64,000 nt of DNA from an uncultured Dermabacteraceae bacterium (GCA_946223075.1 CAMILZ010000010.1:5434-69433); one strand, 5' to 3'. Counted from the stretch's first letter, positions 53,267-62,833 are shown. Numbers and translations are program-made. The notes: generated by a model from the letters alone, not told the origin.

Positions 53267-54937
53267 TTAATTGCCCGATGTGCTTGACGTGTCTCGCACT
53301 ATGAGCATGGGGATGTCGCCTTCACGGGCGTAGTCGCGCCCACACGCCGCACAGGAGATCAGCTCCGCGCTCACATCGAGATCGGCGTGGCACGCGGGGC
53401 AGCGCAGGAGACTCTCGACCCAGCTTTGCGCTCCTCGACCCTCTTTTTCCGACGCCACCTCGTCTCCCTTCGTCCCCACATCACGCGCGAGGTCGCCTTC
53501 GAGAGTGCCGACCTCGCTTCGCAACGCGGCGAGTGCCAGATCCCGCACACGCTCCATCGTTGCCGTATCGGCAGCCTCCACGTTCAGCCGTACGAGCGGT
53601 TCCGTGCCCGAGGCACGCACCGAAAGCCACCAACACTCCCCGGATTCGCTCTCATCCCAGTGAGTGAGCGTCACGCCGTCGAGGTCATCTCGCTCTGCGC
53701 CCTTCTCCACGAAGATCCCGGCGACGCGCTCGAGCACCTCGGCAACCGGCTCTTCGATTCGCGAATTGATCTCACCGCTCGCCGCATACGGTACATAGCG
53801 CTCCACAAGCGCACTCAAGGGCAGCTCCCCTGCCCTTTCGAGCGAGCGAAGCACGTGGAGCGCTGCAAGCATTCCCGAATCGGCGAAAAAGAACTCCCGG
53901 AAGTAATAGTGAGCGGAGTGCTCCCCACCGAAAATCGCGTCGTGATCCGCCATCACCTGTTTGATGATGGAATGCCCCACCTTTGTGCGCACGTACTCGC
54001 CGCCGGCAGCTTCGACGACCTCGCGGACCGCTCGGCTCGACACGGCATTGCCAATCACAACGGGGCGCGGGCAACCGTCGGACTGCGCACGCGCAATCTC
54101 AGCTTCGGCGATCATCGCCGTCACGGCAGAAGGCGCAACGATCTCGCCGCGTTCGTCGACCACGATGCAGCGATCCGCGTCCCCGTCGAAGGCGAGGCCG
54201 AGGTCCGCGCCCCTCTCGCGCACGGCCGCTTGCAGATCCCGCAGGTTCTTCGGGTCGAGGGGGTTCGCTTCGTGATTGGGGAAGGTTCCGTCGAGCTCGA
54301 AATAGAGCGGAATCACCTCGAGTGAGGGAACTCGCGCGGCAAGCGCCGGGACGGTGTGGCCCGCCATGGCGTTTGCCGCATCGACGACAACCCTGATCGT
54401 GCGCGTCCCCTCGAGCGGGGCGAGACGGAGCATCGTCGCAATGTAGTCCGCGAGCATGTCGAGCGGTTCGAGCCGCCCGCCCTCGCGCACGGGGATGCTC
54501 CCCTCGTCGAGATAGGCACGTGCGCCATCGCGCACGTCGAGGAGGCCATTCGCGCGCCCTACCGGCTTCGCGTGAGCGAAACACATCTTGATGCCGTTGT
54601 CACGTGCAGGGTTATGCGATGCGGTGATCTGGGCACCCGCCGCGGCAAAAAGTCCGCTCGCGCAGTACAGCTGATCGGTTGAGCTGAGACCCGCAAACGC
54701 GACAGTCGAACCTCGCCGCACTGCCCCGTGCGCAAACGCTTGCGCGAGATCTGGACTCGACGTTCGCATGTCGTGCGAAACGATGATGTCGCCCGCATCA
54801 AGATAATCCGCGAATGCCGCGCCGAGCGCTCCCGCAACCTCCGGCGTGAGGGTCTCGTAGGCAACGCCTCGAATGTCATAACTGCCGACGATGCCGTCGA
54901 GAACCTCGCCTGCGGGCCTCGTCTCCTCAGCGTTCAT
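53267..54937 (-). CDS. manB: Phosphomannomutase/phosphoglucomutase fused to a Trm112-like zinc domain
   Basis: 556 residues, about 90 longer than single-domain ManB. The catalytic serine loop is ITASHNPARDNGIKM, the Mg2+ loop is LAFDGDADRCIV, the sugar loop is GGEHSAHYYF and the phosphate loop is RASGTEPLVR. After a linker rich in E/D/G there is a Trm112-type domain with CPAC and CAAC (LLRCPACHADLDVS...CAACGRDYAREGDIPMLI). Makes mannose-1-P for mannosylated envelope glycans. Overlaps the DUF3499 gene by 11 bp. Confidence 0.93.
   Translation of the reverse strand: MNAEETRPAGEVLDGIVGSYDIRGVAYETLTPEVAGALGAAFADYLDAGDIIVSHDMRTSSPDLAQAFAHGAVRRGSTVAFAGLSSTDQLYCASGLFAAAGAQITASHNPARDNGIKMCFAHAKPVGRANGLLDVRDGARAYLDEGSIPVREGGRLEPLDMLADYIATMLRLAPLEGTRTIRVVVDAANAMAGHTVPALAARVPSLEVIPLYFELDGTFPNHEANPLDPKNLRDLQAAVRERGADLGLAFDGDADRCIVVDERGEIVAPSAVTAMIAEAEIARAQSDGCPRPVVIGNAVSSRAVREVVEAAGGEYVRTKVGHSIIKQVMADHDAIFGGEHSAHYYFREFFFADSGMLAALHVLRSLERAGELPLSALVERYVPYAASGEINSRIEEPVAEVLERVAGIFVEKGAERDDLDGVTLTHWDESESGECWWLSVRASGTEPLVRLNVEAADTATMERVRDLALAALRSEVGTLEGDLARDVGTKGDEVASEKEGRGAQSWVESLLRCPACHADLDVSAELISCAACGRDYAREGDIPMLIVRDTSSTSGN
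54069..54084. repeat. Dispersed palindromic element, half copy H (inside manB)
   Basis: GGGCAACCGTCGGACT, complement AGTCCGACGGTTGCCC; 14 of 15 half-site bases. Read in manB as AQSDGCPRP. Confidence 0.5.
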
Positions 54938-55295
54938 GGCTCTCGTCCTTCACGAGTGTGAGGCGCCTGCGCCTTTCGACGTGAGAGTCCGACGCTTGCT
55001 CGTCTTCGTCGTCTCCCGCATCCTCGTAACTCGCCTTCACTTCAGGTTCCCCAGCGAGCGCCCTGGCGAGCGCGAGCACATCATCTTCGGGCTCAAGCGG
55101 CGCGGGGGCCGTCACCACGGTCCAGCCACGCGGCGCCGTAAACGACGCGGCATGACTCGCGCACAGGTCGTACGAATGGGGCTCGCTCTCTCGCGAGAGC
55201 GGACCAATCACCGCAGTCGAATCCGCATACACGAACGTGAGCGTCGCGACGGCCGGTTGTGAACAGGAGGATTTGGAACATGAACGGGCAGACAC
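54927..55295 (-). CDS. DUF3499 family protein
   Basis: 122 residues from GTG 55295. Cys-rich N terminus (ARSCSKSSCSQPAVATLTFVYADS, then YDLCASHA) typical of DUF3499, probably zinc binding; acidic C terminus. Homologue of Rv3258c, always beside manB. The start codon is 7 bp after a -10-like TAAGAT, so the mRNA may be leaderless. Confidence 0.86.
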   Translation of the reverse strand: MSARSCSKSSCSQPAVATLTFVYADSTAVIGPLSRESEPHSYDLCASHAASFTAPRGWTVVTAPAPLEPEDDVLALARALAGEPEVKASYEDAGDDEDEQASDSHVERRRRLTLVKDESHER

Positions 55296-55302
55296 GACCT
55301 CT

Positions 55303-55308
55303 ATCTTA
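55303..55308 (-). promoter_or_regulatory. -10 element of DUF3499-manB unit; probably leaderless
   Basis: TAAGAT on the minus strand, 7 bp before GTG 55295. The only SD-like string (AGAGG) is too close to the start codon to serve. Confidence 0.35.
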
Positions 55309-55361
55309 CGGCCCGACCGCTCGCGAGCCACACTCCGCGTCGGCGCGCGTAGGCTAATGGC

Positions 55362-55775
55362 ATGCCTTTCACACGAAACCCCGGGCCGCGCAGGCGGGAT
55401 CGTCACGGGCGCGGTTTCCGCGGCGACCTCATCCCCTCCCACCTTCCGGGCTTCGCGACGCCGCGCGATCGCTTCGATACCCTCGTCGCCGAGGCGATGG
55501 GCCCCCTCTACGAGCGTTTTGCGAAGCTCGAATATCTCCAAGTTCTCATTGAAGAGGTACCGCTCGACACGGTCTCGCTTGTCACGCCTCCTCTCGGGCG
55601 CTATTTTCCCGGGGACCGTCGAACTCGCCCGCGGATCGTTTTGTATCGCCGTGCAATCGAATCGCGCGCTCGCAATCGCGAAGAACTCGCCGACCTCATC
55701 TACGTTGTTGTGCTCGAAAATGTCGCGGTTGCTCTTGGGAAACGGCCCGAGGATCTCGATCCTTGGATCGAGTAA
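55362..55775 (+). CDS. Zincin-like metallopeptidase-family protein, degenerate motif
   Basis: 137 residues of the Zincin_1 family (Rv3259 position). A core reads LEYLQVLIEEVP, RPRIVLYRRAIESRARNREEL and LIYVVVLENVAVALG. The HExxH metal motif is not present: the first His is Leu and the last is missing. Probably not an active protease. Divergent from DUF3499, as in mycobacteria. Confidence 0.8.
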   Translation: MPFTRNPGPRRRDRHGRGFRGDLIPSHLPGFATPRDRFDTLVAEAMGPLYERFAKLEYLQVLIEEVPLDTVSLVTPPLGRYFPGDRRTRPRIVLYRRAIESRARNREELADLIYVVVLENVAVALGKRPEDLDPWIE

Positions 55776-55790
55776 CACCGAAGCGGTGAC

Positions 55791-57422
55791 TTACCGCTGC
55801 ACGTGAACGGTCATGCCGGTAGCCCTGGCGGCGTTCGCCACGAGCGGGAGGGTTGCCACAACGGTGCCGCCGTCATCGGCTTTCATCGCCTGCGTCCAGG
55901 CTCCCCTGAAAGTGCCGCCGTCCTGGGAAACGATGAGCAGGCCAACGATCGACGATGGATCGTCCCCCAAGTCGCCTTCGGTCAAGGTCAGCGAGTGCTC
56001 CGCCTCGAGGTCGTGAGGTGTAGCCGTTCCTATCGATCCATCGCGCCTCACCGGGGCGATGCTCAGGTTCACGCCTTTGTCGGTCTCGAGTGTGAGGCTG
56101 CCGCCCGCGGCACCGTGCGCGAGGGAGAGGACGGACGCGGAGTCAATCCCCTCCGCGGGGATATAAGCCGAGAAGTCTTGTGGAAGCCCGACAGTGTCGC
56201 CTTGGCGCGCGCCGCTCGCCACCGACGAGATCACCGATCCCACGACGGACGTTCGCGCGCTCACGATGATCGTGTAAGTGCCCTTATCGAGCCCCTCGAG
56301 CGAGGTCTCGATGCTCGCGCCCTGACCCGGGTCCTTGACGTCCCACTCTTTGACGACGGTGCCGTTCCCGTCGAGAGCCCGCGCCGTCGCAATCGCTTCA
56401 TCCGTGCGCACGAGCGAGGCATCACCGGGCTCTCCGCTCAGCGCGGTTCGCGCGAGAGCGAGGCGCGCCAAGCCGCCTTCATGCACCGTCACGCCCGGAA
56501 AGACGAGAGAGGAATCTGGCGCGCCAGCCTGCATATTCTCGGTGCCCATCGGCACGAGCCCGTCGCGTCTCACGAGCTCGGCACTCATGGCGAGCGATGT
56601 CCCGCTCACCTCGACATCGAGGCCAATCGATTCACGTTCGTCGACGAGCGTCGCGAGTGGAACCCGAACGGTTTCGCCGGGGCCCACTACAACGTCGGAG
56701 CCTTGCGTAGCCGGCTCAACGCCATTTTCCGAATAGGCGGTGATACGGGCACGTGAGGCGCGGCTCCCGGGATTCGACACGACGAGCGCATCGGACGTCC
56801 CCGCGCGCGTCGTGAGCCCCGCGAACGACGCGCTTTTCCTTGCACGTGCGCAGCGAGAGAGCGCGAAGCCTCGGTAGTCTCCGCTCCCCGTCACGTGGGA
56901 TTGACTCGCATCGACGACGGGCTCAGCACCGTCCGCCGAACTCGCGGTGAAGTGCGCCGACGCTTCGAGGGCGTCGAGGTGATATACGGCGTCCAAGAGA
57001 GCGCTTGTCGCGGCGTCGACATCCGTAGCGTTCCCCTCGCCGTCACGTTGTTCGATACGAGGCGAGGATTCCTTCCCACCCGCGTCAGAGGACGCGGGTT
57101 CGAGGCTTGTTTGCGAACTTTGGTCGACTCCGTACAAGGCATTCGACGTTGAGTCGAGCGCGATCACGTTCATCGACGCTGCTTGTGCTGGGACCCCACC
57201 AGCAAAATCTGCATCTCCGCTCTCTGCTCCCGTCAAGCGGGCTTCGATCGGCCCCTGGCACGAACGCACTGCACGAGTCGAGGTCGAAGTCGCGCTCGCG
57301 AGCCCCACGCGAGTCAAGGCTTTTTCAGGAACCAGCACGACAGCGGTGCCCACGAGCACGAGGACAGCAAGAACGGCGAGCGCAGCGAGGGTGCCTCTCG
57401 ACTTTTCGCGCGTGCGTGTCAT
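55791..57422 (-). CDS. DUF5719 family secreted/membrane protein
   Basis: 543 residues from ATG 57422 (ATGA overlap with the upstream glycosyltransferase). One N-terminal membrane helix (about 12-32), then a long beta-rich extracellular region with repeated GxxV/S-T stretches. DUF5719 family, regularly downstream of the large glycosyltransferase. Likely envelope-associated; role unknown. Confidence 0.85.
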   Translation of the reverse strand: MTRTREKSRGTLAALAVLAVLVLVGTAVVLVPEKALTRVGLASATSTSTRAVRSCQGPIEARLTGAESGDADFAGGVPAQAASMNVIALDSTSNALYGVDQSSQTSLEPASSDAGGKESSPRIEQRDGEGNATDVDAATSALLDAVYHLDALEASAHFTASSADGAEPVVDASQSHVTGSGDYRGFALSRCARARKSASFAGLTTRAGTSDALVVSNPGSRASRARITAYSENGVEPATQGSDVVVGPGETVRVPLATLVDERESIGLDVEVSGTSLAMSAELVRRDGLVPMGTENMQAGAPDSSLVFPGVTVHEGGLARLALARTALSGEPGDASLVRTDEAIATARALDGNGTVVKEWDVKDPGQGASIETSLEGLDKGTYTIIVSARTSVVGSVISSVASGARQGDTVGLPQDFSAYIPAEGIDSASVLSLAHGAAGGSLTLETDKGVNLSIAPVRRDGSIGTATPHDLEAEHSLTLTEGDLGDDPSSIVGLLIVSQDGGTFRGAWTQAMKADDGGTVVATLPLVANAARATGMTVHVQR

Positions 57423-60400
57423 CGCTCCTCCTCGCTTCGGGTTCTTCTCGGGACGGCCACGAGCGCGCACACGATGAGCCCGATCACGGCGAGGATCCCC
57501 GCACCCGCCTGCAGGTCATTGCGGTACGTCACCTCGAGGCGGCCATGGGCGCCCGCGGGCACGGTGAAACCCTGCATCCACGTGTCGACCGTCGTGGGTT
57601 CAAGCTCCGTGCCGTCGAGCGTTGCTGTCCAGTGTGTGTCGTGACGGACTGCGAGTTCTAGCGTTCGATCGGTTCCTGAGGGCTCGACCGTTCCGGCCAC
57701 GCGCGTGCGCTCGGACGAGAGAGTGGTCATTTCGCCGCCGTCGCCAGAAGCATCGACGAGGCGTGCACGGGGGCTCGCGCCGGACACTCGCCATAAACCG
57801 CCTGCATCGCTCGAGGTCACGAAATCGAGCTGAGGCGCGGCAGCGAGCTCTTCATAGAGACGCGCTTGGGTCGCCGAATCTCCCGTCACGGCGACGTACC
57901 CGATCGCGAAATCGGCGAGTCTCGCCTCGCCCTCGGTGCCGGTTCCGGATCCCAGTGCACTCGCGAGGGTCGCCGCGAGTGCGCCATCGGCCTCGTCGGT
58001 GTCCGGACCTCGCTCGGCCTCACGCGCACGCAGGGTCTCGTAAGCCGCGGAGGAATCGTCGACACTCGTCAGCGCTCCATTCACGAGGCGTGCCTGCACT
58101 TCCCCGCGCGAGTCTTCATGGAGAACGAGAGTGCGGGTGCGATCTGGTCCGAGCGCCGAATCAACGGCGACCTGGGGAATATCGCTACTCGCGACGCGCT
58201 CAACCTCGAGTACTTCGTGGCCTTTGACAAGCCACAGGCCCGCGCACGCGATCGCAAGGGCGAGACACACGGCCTGCACGGCGAACGATACGGCTTTCCG
58301 CGCGCCGTGGATTCGCGCGTGAGAGCGTCTCACGGCGGCATCCCCCACACAAATGAGCCCCACGATGGCGGCGCCGCTCGCGACCATAAGGGCCGCACCG
58401 GGGTAAGCGGTGTAAGGCACGGGCCCATCAAAACCCACCACGGTGCGCTGCGATACCCACGCGAGCGCCACGGCTCCGGCAAGTGCAAGAGCGCTCACGC
58501 GGCCGACGACGCCCGCCGTGTGGCGGAGGAAAACGGAACCGAGGGTCGCGATGACCGCGATCAGCACGGGGACAAGCAAGGCGAGGAATGTCCACCAGCT
58601 GGGCGACACCCCGAGCATTCGTGCAACGGGGTCACCCGAGGCCGGGGTCAGGGCGAGCAAACGCACCGTTTCCGGAGTCTCAAAGGCGAGGGGCATGCCC
58701 GCATTCACGAGGAGGGTCTCGGGCCGCGCAAGATAGTCCGGAAGCGCACCGAGGTGAAGGAACAGCGTGGGCAGTACCACCCACCAGAGGCGTGTCCTTC
58801 GACCAGGCACGAGCGGGGCAACGAAGGCAGCACCGAGGAGGAAGAGGACGGCAAGCGCGCCCTGCACGAGCGAAATAGTGGCGACCATGAAACCCGCCAT
58901 CGCAGCTGCGGGGATGCTCGCCTGGGAAACCTTGTGCGGAAGCCCCACGGCTCGCGCAAAGAAGAGCCCCGCAAGAGGAACCGCAACGCCGAGGAGCATG
59001 AGCGGCCAGCGCCCTTCGAGCACGGCGCTCACGAACGCAGGAGAGAGCACCCATACGAGGGTCGCGAGCACGCGCACGACGATGCTTCGCGTGATCGTTC
59101 CGCTCGCGTACCACGCTGCAATGGCGCTCAGAGCGATACCCGTCAGAAGAATCCACGCGCTGACACTCGCCCCGCTCACGGGGATGAGCGCGCCCACCCG
59201 CGCCAAGAGGTCCGTAGGCCCCGATGCTCCGAGGCCAGCAGGGAGCCACGTCGAGGTCAGAATGTCCCAGTTGTCACTCGCATTCGCGGAGAGCGGGCGG
59301 TAGTAGGCGCCACGAAGTGTGCCTTCTCCGAAGAGCGAACGCAAAGCGAACAGCCCGCCTGCAAGTGAGACGAGCGCGACGACGACCGTCCACGTCGTAT
59401 GCCGGCCGTAATCTGCATCGTCTAGTCCGTGGCGCGTTCCCGCAATCCCCCAGCTCGTGCGGCGAATCATTCGCGTGCGGTCGTCATCGGCGAACATGGC
59501 CATCCACCACGCGTCAATGCGCTCGCGCATCGCCACTTTGCGGGGCATGTAAAGCGCGCTCATGCGTTTGCGCGACATGCGCGCTCGACCAGCCGCCCTG
59601 TTCGAGCGTGCCAATACTCCGGGAGCCTTCGCAAAAACCCTGAGGCACGCGAGAAACTCGTGGCCCACCGCACGCGCATCATGGTGCGTAATCGCACGAG
59701 CCATGCGACCGAGCGTCACGAAAGGAAGTAAAAGAAGAGTGAGAAGAGCGAGGGGAAGCGAGCGGAACTTTAGAAGCGAAAGCACCTGCGAGGACCGGTA
59801 ACGAAAGTCATGCGAGCGCGTACGAGCATCGTGAGGGACGCGCGTCAACGCCGACGGCGCCACCTTCACGCGCTCACCCGAGCGCCACACGCGCTGGGAG
59901 AAGTCAATATCGTCCCACGGAGCCGTGAGCGCCGGGTCGAATCCGCGAAGCTTCTCAAAAGTCTGCGCTTTCACGAGAAGGCCGGGCGTCGTGACCGCAA
60001 GCACCTCGCTGCGCCAGTCGGTTTGCCCCTGGTCAATCTCTCCGGGATCGACGCTCGTGAGGAGCCTGTGCGAGTGCGTAAGCGAAAGACCGAGATCCAC
60101 GAGACGTGAGGCGGGGCGCTCGACATCTTCAAGGGCGAGATGCTTCGTGCCCACAAGTCCCACCGTTGGGTCCTGCTCGAGCACGCGTTCAAGTTCCTCA
60201 AGGCACGTGAGGCTCGGGGCCGCCGCTCCATCGAGGATCCACAGCCATGACTCGCCGCCCCCGCGGCGCTTGCGTCGCCGGCCGGAGCCGCTCGAGCCGT
60301 GGAGCTCGTTCACCTCTTCTCTCAGGCGCTCGGGGACGAGCGCGGTATGCGTCGCTGTTTTCTCTTCGCGCCGCTCTTCACGGTCAAGGTTGATGTCTTT

Positions 60401-60988
60401 CGCACGACGCCCTCTGGCACCACTCGTGTGGTACGCCCGCTTCTCCCAATCGAGATCGCGCGCGGAGTGCACGGTGGGCTCGGCGTCACCATCAGCAGTT
60501 GAGGGTTCCGACGGTCGCCCGGCAAGCGTCGGACCTTCTTCCTCATGCTGCGCTCGCCCACCAAAGGCGGGGTTGAGCAAGGTGAAGTTGCGCGGGGTTT
60601 TCGCGCCGTGCTCCGCGGCACTGTCAACCGAAGGCTCTTCGTTGTCACGCGCGCGCGAGTCGGAGACCCGCTCTTGACGCTCGGGAACCTCGATTTTGGG
60701 GCGTTCGTGCCGATTCTTCTTGGCCTCTTCAACGGCGCTCGCGAGATCCTCAACCACCTCGTCGCGACCCGCGCCAACCGCGTGCACGCGAATGAGATCG
60801 ACGAGCCCTTCCTCGTGCGACGCCTCCAGGCTGTCGCGCAGCTCCTTCGAAGCCGATTCGGGGATTGACGCGAGCACGCACATGGGAGAAACCGACTGTG
60901 CATGCACGGAGTGGAGGGTGCGCGCGACATCCTCGATCTCGTGAGTTGACGAGACGAGGATGAGAGCGGAAACGTCCCGTTCACTCAC
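57419..60988 (-). CDS. Large GT2-like glycosyltransferase with multi-pass membrane domain
   Basis: 1189 residues. A GT2-like N-terminal domain is interrupted by a charged, low-complexity insertion of about 150 residues (roughly 92-245). After it come WLWILDGAAAP (where active GT2 enzymes have WLWFLDDD-like sequence), VGLVGTKHL, DPALTAPWDDIDFSQRVWRSG. From about 430 a multi-pass membrane region (around 14 helices) and a C-terminal extracytoplasmic beta-rich part. Overlaps DUF5719. Suggests transfer of sugar across or outside the membrane; catalytic competence doubtful. Confidence 0.83.
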   Translation of the reverse strand: MSERDVSALILVSSTHEIEDVARTLHSVHAQSVSPMCVLASIPESASKELRDSLEASHEEGLVDLIRVHAVGAGRDEVVEDLASAVEEAKKNRHERPKIEVPERQERVSDSRARDNEEPSVDSAAEHGAKTPRNFTLLNPAFGGRAQHEEEGPTLAGRPSEPSTADGDAEPTVHSARDLDWEKRAYHTSGARGRRAKDINLDREERREEKTATHTALVPERLREEVNELHGSSGSGRRRKRRGGGESWLWILDGAAAPSLTCLEELERVLEQDPTVGLVGTKHLALEDVERPASRLVDLGLSLTHSHRLLTSVDPGEIDQGQTDWRSEVLAVTTPGLLVKAQTFEKLRGFDPALTAPWDDIDFSQRVWRSGERVKVAPSALTRVPHDARTRSHDFRYRSSQVLSLLKFRSLPLALLTLLLLPFVTLGRMARAITHHDARAVGHEFLACLRVFAKAPGVLARSNRAAGRARMSRKRMSALYMPRKVAMRERIDAWWMAMFADDDRTRMIRRTSWGIAGTRHGLDDADYGRHTTWTVVVALVSLAGGLFALRSLFGEGTLRGAYYRPLSANASDNWDILTSTWLPAGLGASGPTDLLARVGALIPVSGASVSAWILLTGIALSAIAAWYASGTITRSIVVRVLATLVWVLSPAFVSAVLEGRWPLMLLGVAVPLAGLFFARAVGLPHKVSQASIPAAAMAGFMVATISLVQGALAVLFLLGAAFVAPLVPGRRTRLWWVVLPTLFLHLGALPDYLARPETLLVNAGMPLAFETPETVRLLALTPASGDPVARMLGVSPSWWTFLALLVPVLIAVIATLGSVFLRHTAGVVGRVSALALAGAVALAWVSQRTVVGFDGPVPYTAYPGAALMVASGAAIVGLICVGDAAVRRSHARIHGARKAVSFAVQAVCLALAIACAGLWLVKGHEVLEVERVASSDIPQVAVDSALGPDRTRTLVLHEDSRGEVQARLVNGALTSVDDSSAAYETLRAREAERGPDTDEADGALAATLASALGSGTGTEGEARLADFAIGYVAVTGDSATQARLYEELAAAPQLDFVTSSDAGGLWRVSGASPRARLVDASGDGGEMTTLSSERTRVAGTVEPSGTDRTLELAVRHDTHWTATLDGTELEPTTVDTWMQGFTVPAGAHGRLEVTYRNDLQAGAGILAVIGLIVCALVAVPRRTRSEEER
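60504..60535. repeat. Dispersed palindromic element, full copy C (inside glycosyltransferase gene)
   Basis: 32-bp imperfect palindrome; complement begins GGTCCGACGCTTGCC and ends GGGCGACCGTCGGAACC. Encodes GPTLAGRPSEP within the inserted low-complexity region. Confidence 0.8.
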
Positions 60989-61018
60989 CGGGCACGACCA
61001 CCGATCGGTGAAGTAAAA

Positions 61019-61321
61019 CTACAGCGCACGCTTCTTGAGCTTGCGACGTTCGCGCTCCGAAAGGCCGCCCCAAATGCCGAATCGTTCATCGTTCGCGAGA
61101 GCGTACTCGAGGCACTCGGCTCGCACCTCACACGACACGCAGACCTTCTTTGCCTCGCGCGTGGAGCCACCCTTCTCCGGGAAAAACGCCTCGGGGTCGG
61201 TCTGGGCGCACAGTGCGCGCTCCTGCCACGAGCCTTCGCCCTCGCCCTCGGGGAGCAGCGAGGAGAACTCGACCAGAGTGAGCTCGCGGCGAGAGTCATC
61301 CTCAAATGCCTGAAGGGTCAT
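61019..61321 (-). CDS. whiB2: WhiB2-type [4Fe-4S] transcription factor
   Basis: 100 residues from ATG 61321 (AAAGGA upstream). Cluster ligands: ALC, then VCVSCEVRAEC; the turn FGIWGGLSERERRKLKKRAL follows. Best match WhiB2/WhmD, required for septation in mycobacteria. Sits between the glycosyltransferase and the FolC-like gene, as Rv3260c does near manB. Confidence 0.93.
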   Translation of the reverse strand: MTLQAFEDDSRRELTLVEFSSLLPEGEGEGSWQERALCAQTDPEAFFPEKGGSTREAKKVCVSCEVRAECLEYALANDERFGIWGGLSERERRKLKKRAL

Positions 61322-61426
61322 GAGGGTCCTTTCGAAATTACTAACGATGTCGTTGCTGCCGATGCTGGGTGCGTGCCACTCAAGCAGCGCTAGAGTTGAC
61401 GCGTGCGCACTCGGCGTTAGCACTAA

Positions 61427-61455
61427 AATACACCGATGTAACTTAGGCGCGTCAA
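61427..61455 (-). promoter_or_regulatory. Candidate promoter of whiB2
   Basis: TTGACG (61450-61455) and TGTATT (61427-61432) with a 17-bp spacer on the minus strand, about 100 bp before the whiB2 start. The whole divergent gap is 246 bp and holds no gene. Confidence 0.4.
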
Positions 61456-61567
61456 GCCGCTTGAGAGAATCTTTAGGGTTATGATCATTCACTTTAAGGC
61501 GCGGCGAGTAGGAGAGCCGAGCTCCGAAGTTACCGCCTAACACCCTGACCTGCAAAGGAACCGCACC

Positions 61568-62833
61568 ATGCCCGCACGCCACCTTCCCGGGGACGAGCCC
61601 TTCTTCCGCGAATGGAAGCAGTATCACGGGCCGTTTACACGCTCTCGATCGCGGGCCAAGGCTTTCGCGAGGGCGATTGGTCTCGATACCTCACCGAGCG
61701 TCCCCGTGATTGGCGTCGTCGGTTCAAAAGGTAAGGGCTCCGCGGTCGCCGCGGCCACCCAATACCTCATGGCACTCGGCTACAACGTCGGCACGATTTC
61801 CTCTCCCCCGTTCCTCACCAACCGCGAACGCATACGCCTTGGCGCGGCACCACTTTCCGAAAGCGACTACAACGAGCTTGCGTCCCACGTGTCGCACGCG
61901 CTTTCCCTCATGCCTCCAGTCGAGGACACGGAAGGTTATCTCGCACCAACCGGGCTCTTCACGCTCGCGGGCGCGGACTATGTGCTTCGAAACCACGCCG
62001 ACGCCCTCGTGATCGAGGAAGGACTCGGTGGGGCAACCGACGAAATCTCGCAGTTCCGGATCGACACCCTCGTGGTCACTCCCGTGTTTCTCGAGCACGA
62101 AGGCATCATCGGCGACACGATCGAGGCCATCGCACGGAACCTCGTGGGCGCGGGCGATGAACGCACGAAAAATGTGGTGTTCCCGGAATCGCTGTGCCGC
62201 GAGGCCCGTGAGGCGATCGACGAGCTCCTGCCCAACGCCGTCCGGCACGAAATCGCCGCACCAGAAGACCTCGGCTTCGGCCCCCTCACCTCAATGAACA
62301 TTGCGACGGGATATGCGGCAGCCTCCATCACCCACGCGGCAGCCACCGGACTCGCACCCGCGTCTCTTCACAGCGACGAGGCGCGCCGCCTCGCCCCAGA
62401 CTTGCATCTGCCGGGGCGCTCCTCCCTCGTCCACTCTCGCGGCACTGACTGGCTCCTCGATGCCGCGATTTCGCGAGACGGCGTCGCATCGGCGCTCGAG
62501 TACGCTCGACGCACCGGCCGGTTCGACGATGCCCACGCCGTTGTGTGCATGCCCGACATCAAAAATATTGCGAGCATCCTCGACCTCCTCGATAAAGAAC
62601 GGACAATCCTCGCCACTACGCACGAAGACCACCTGTTTTTCGAAAACTATCCAAAGGACTGGGAAACCCTTCCGCTCCCCCAGGCTCTCGAAGCCGTCCA
62701 GGAGCGTTCCGCTGCGGTGATCGCCCTCGGCACCATGAGCTTCGCTGCCGAAATGGCGGCCTACCTCGGACTCGACGCGGAGCGTTGGGTATCCCCTCTC
62801 CCCGACACGCCTCGGGAAAAGGAAACACGATGA
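61568..62833 (+). CDS. FolC-like Mur-ligase-fold protein
   Basis: 421 residues. The P-loop VIGVVGSKGKGSAVAAATQYL and the VGTISSPPFLTNRERIRLG segment match folylpolyglutamate/dihydrofolate synthases. DALVIEEGLGGATDEISQ and VVTPVFLEHEGIIGDTIEAIARNL follow. The central domain is close to FolC, but it is embedded with whiB2, TIGR03089 and polysaccharide-export genes rather than folate genes. Might ligate an amino acid to an envelope precursor; speculative. Overlaps the next gene (ATGA). Confidence 0.78.
   Translation: MPARHLPGDEPFFREWKQYHGPFTRSRSRAKAFARAIGLDTSPSVPVIGVVGSKGKGSAVAAATQYLMALGYNVGTISSPPFLTNRERIRLGAAPLSESDYNELASHVSHALSLMPPVEDTEGYLAPTGLFTLAGADYVLRNHADALVIEEGLGGATDEISQFRIDTLVVTPVFLEHEGIIGDTIEAIARNLVGAGDERTKNVVFPESLCREAREAIDELLPNAVRHEIAAPEDLGFGPLTSMNIATGYAAASITHAAATGLAPASLHSDEARRLAPDLHLPGRSSLVHSRGTDWLLDAAISRDGVASALEYARRTGRFDDAHAVVCMPDIKNIASILDLLDKERTILATTHEDHLFFENYPKDWETLPLPQALEAVQERSAAVIALGTMSFAAEMAAYLGLDAERWVSPLPDTPREKETR

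Noticed and set aside
57866..59368. 500-codon open frame on the plus strand
   Set aside because: Antisense to the glycosyltransferase gene; composition is Arg/His/Glu-rich without domains, typical of a GC-rich shadow frame. Similar long frames at 17425-18987 and 15322-16860 oppose hrpA.
61410..61430. CIRCE-like TTAGCAC upstream of whiB2
   Set aside because: Only one half is present; the GAGTGCTAA arm is missing.
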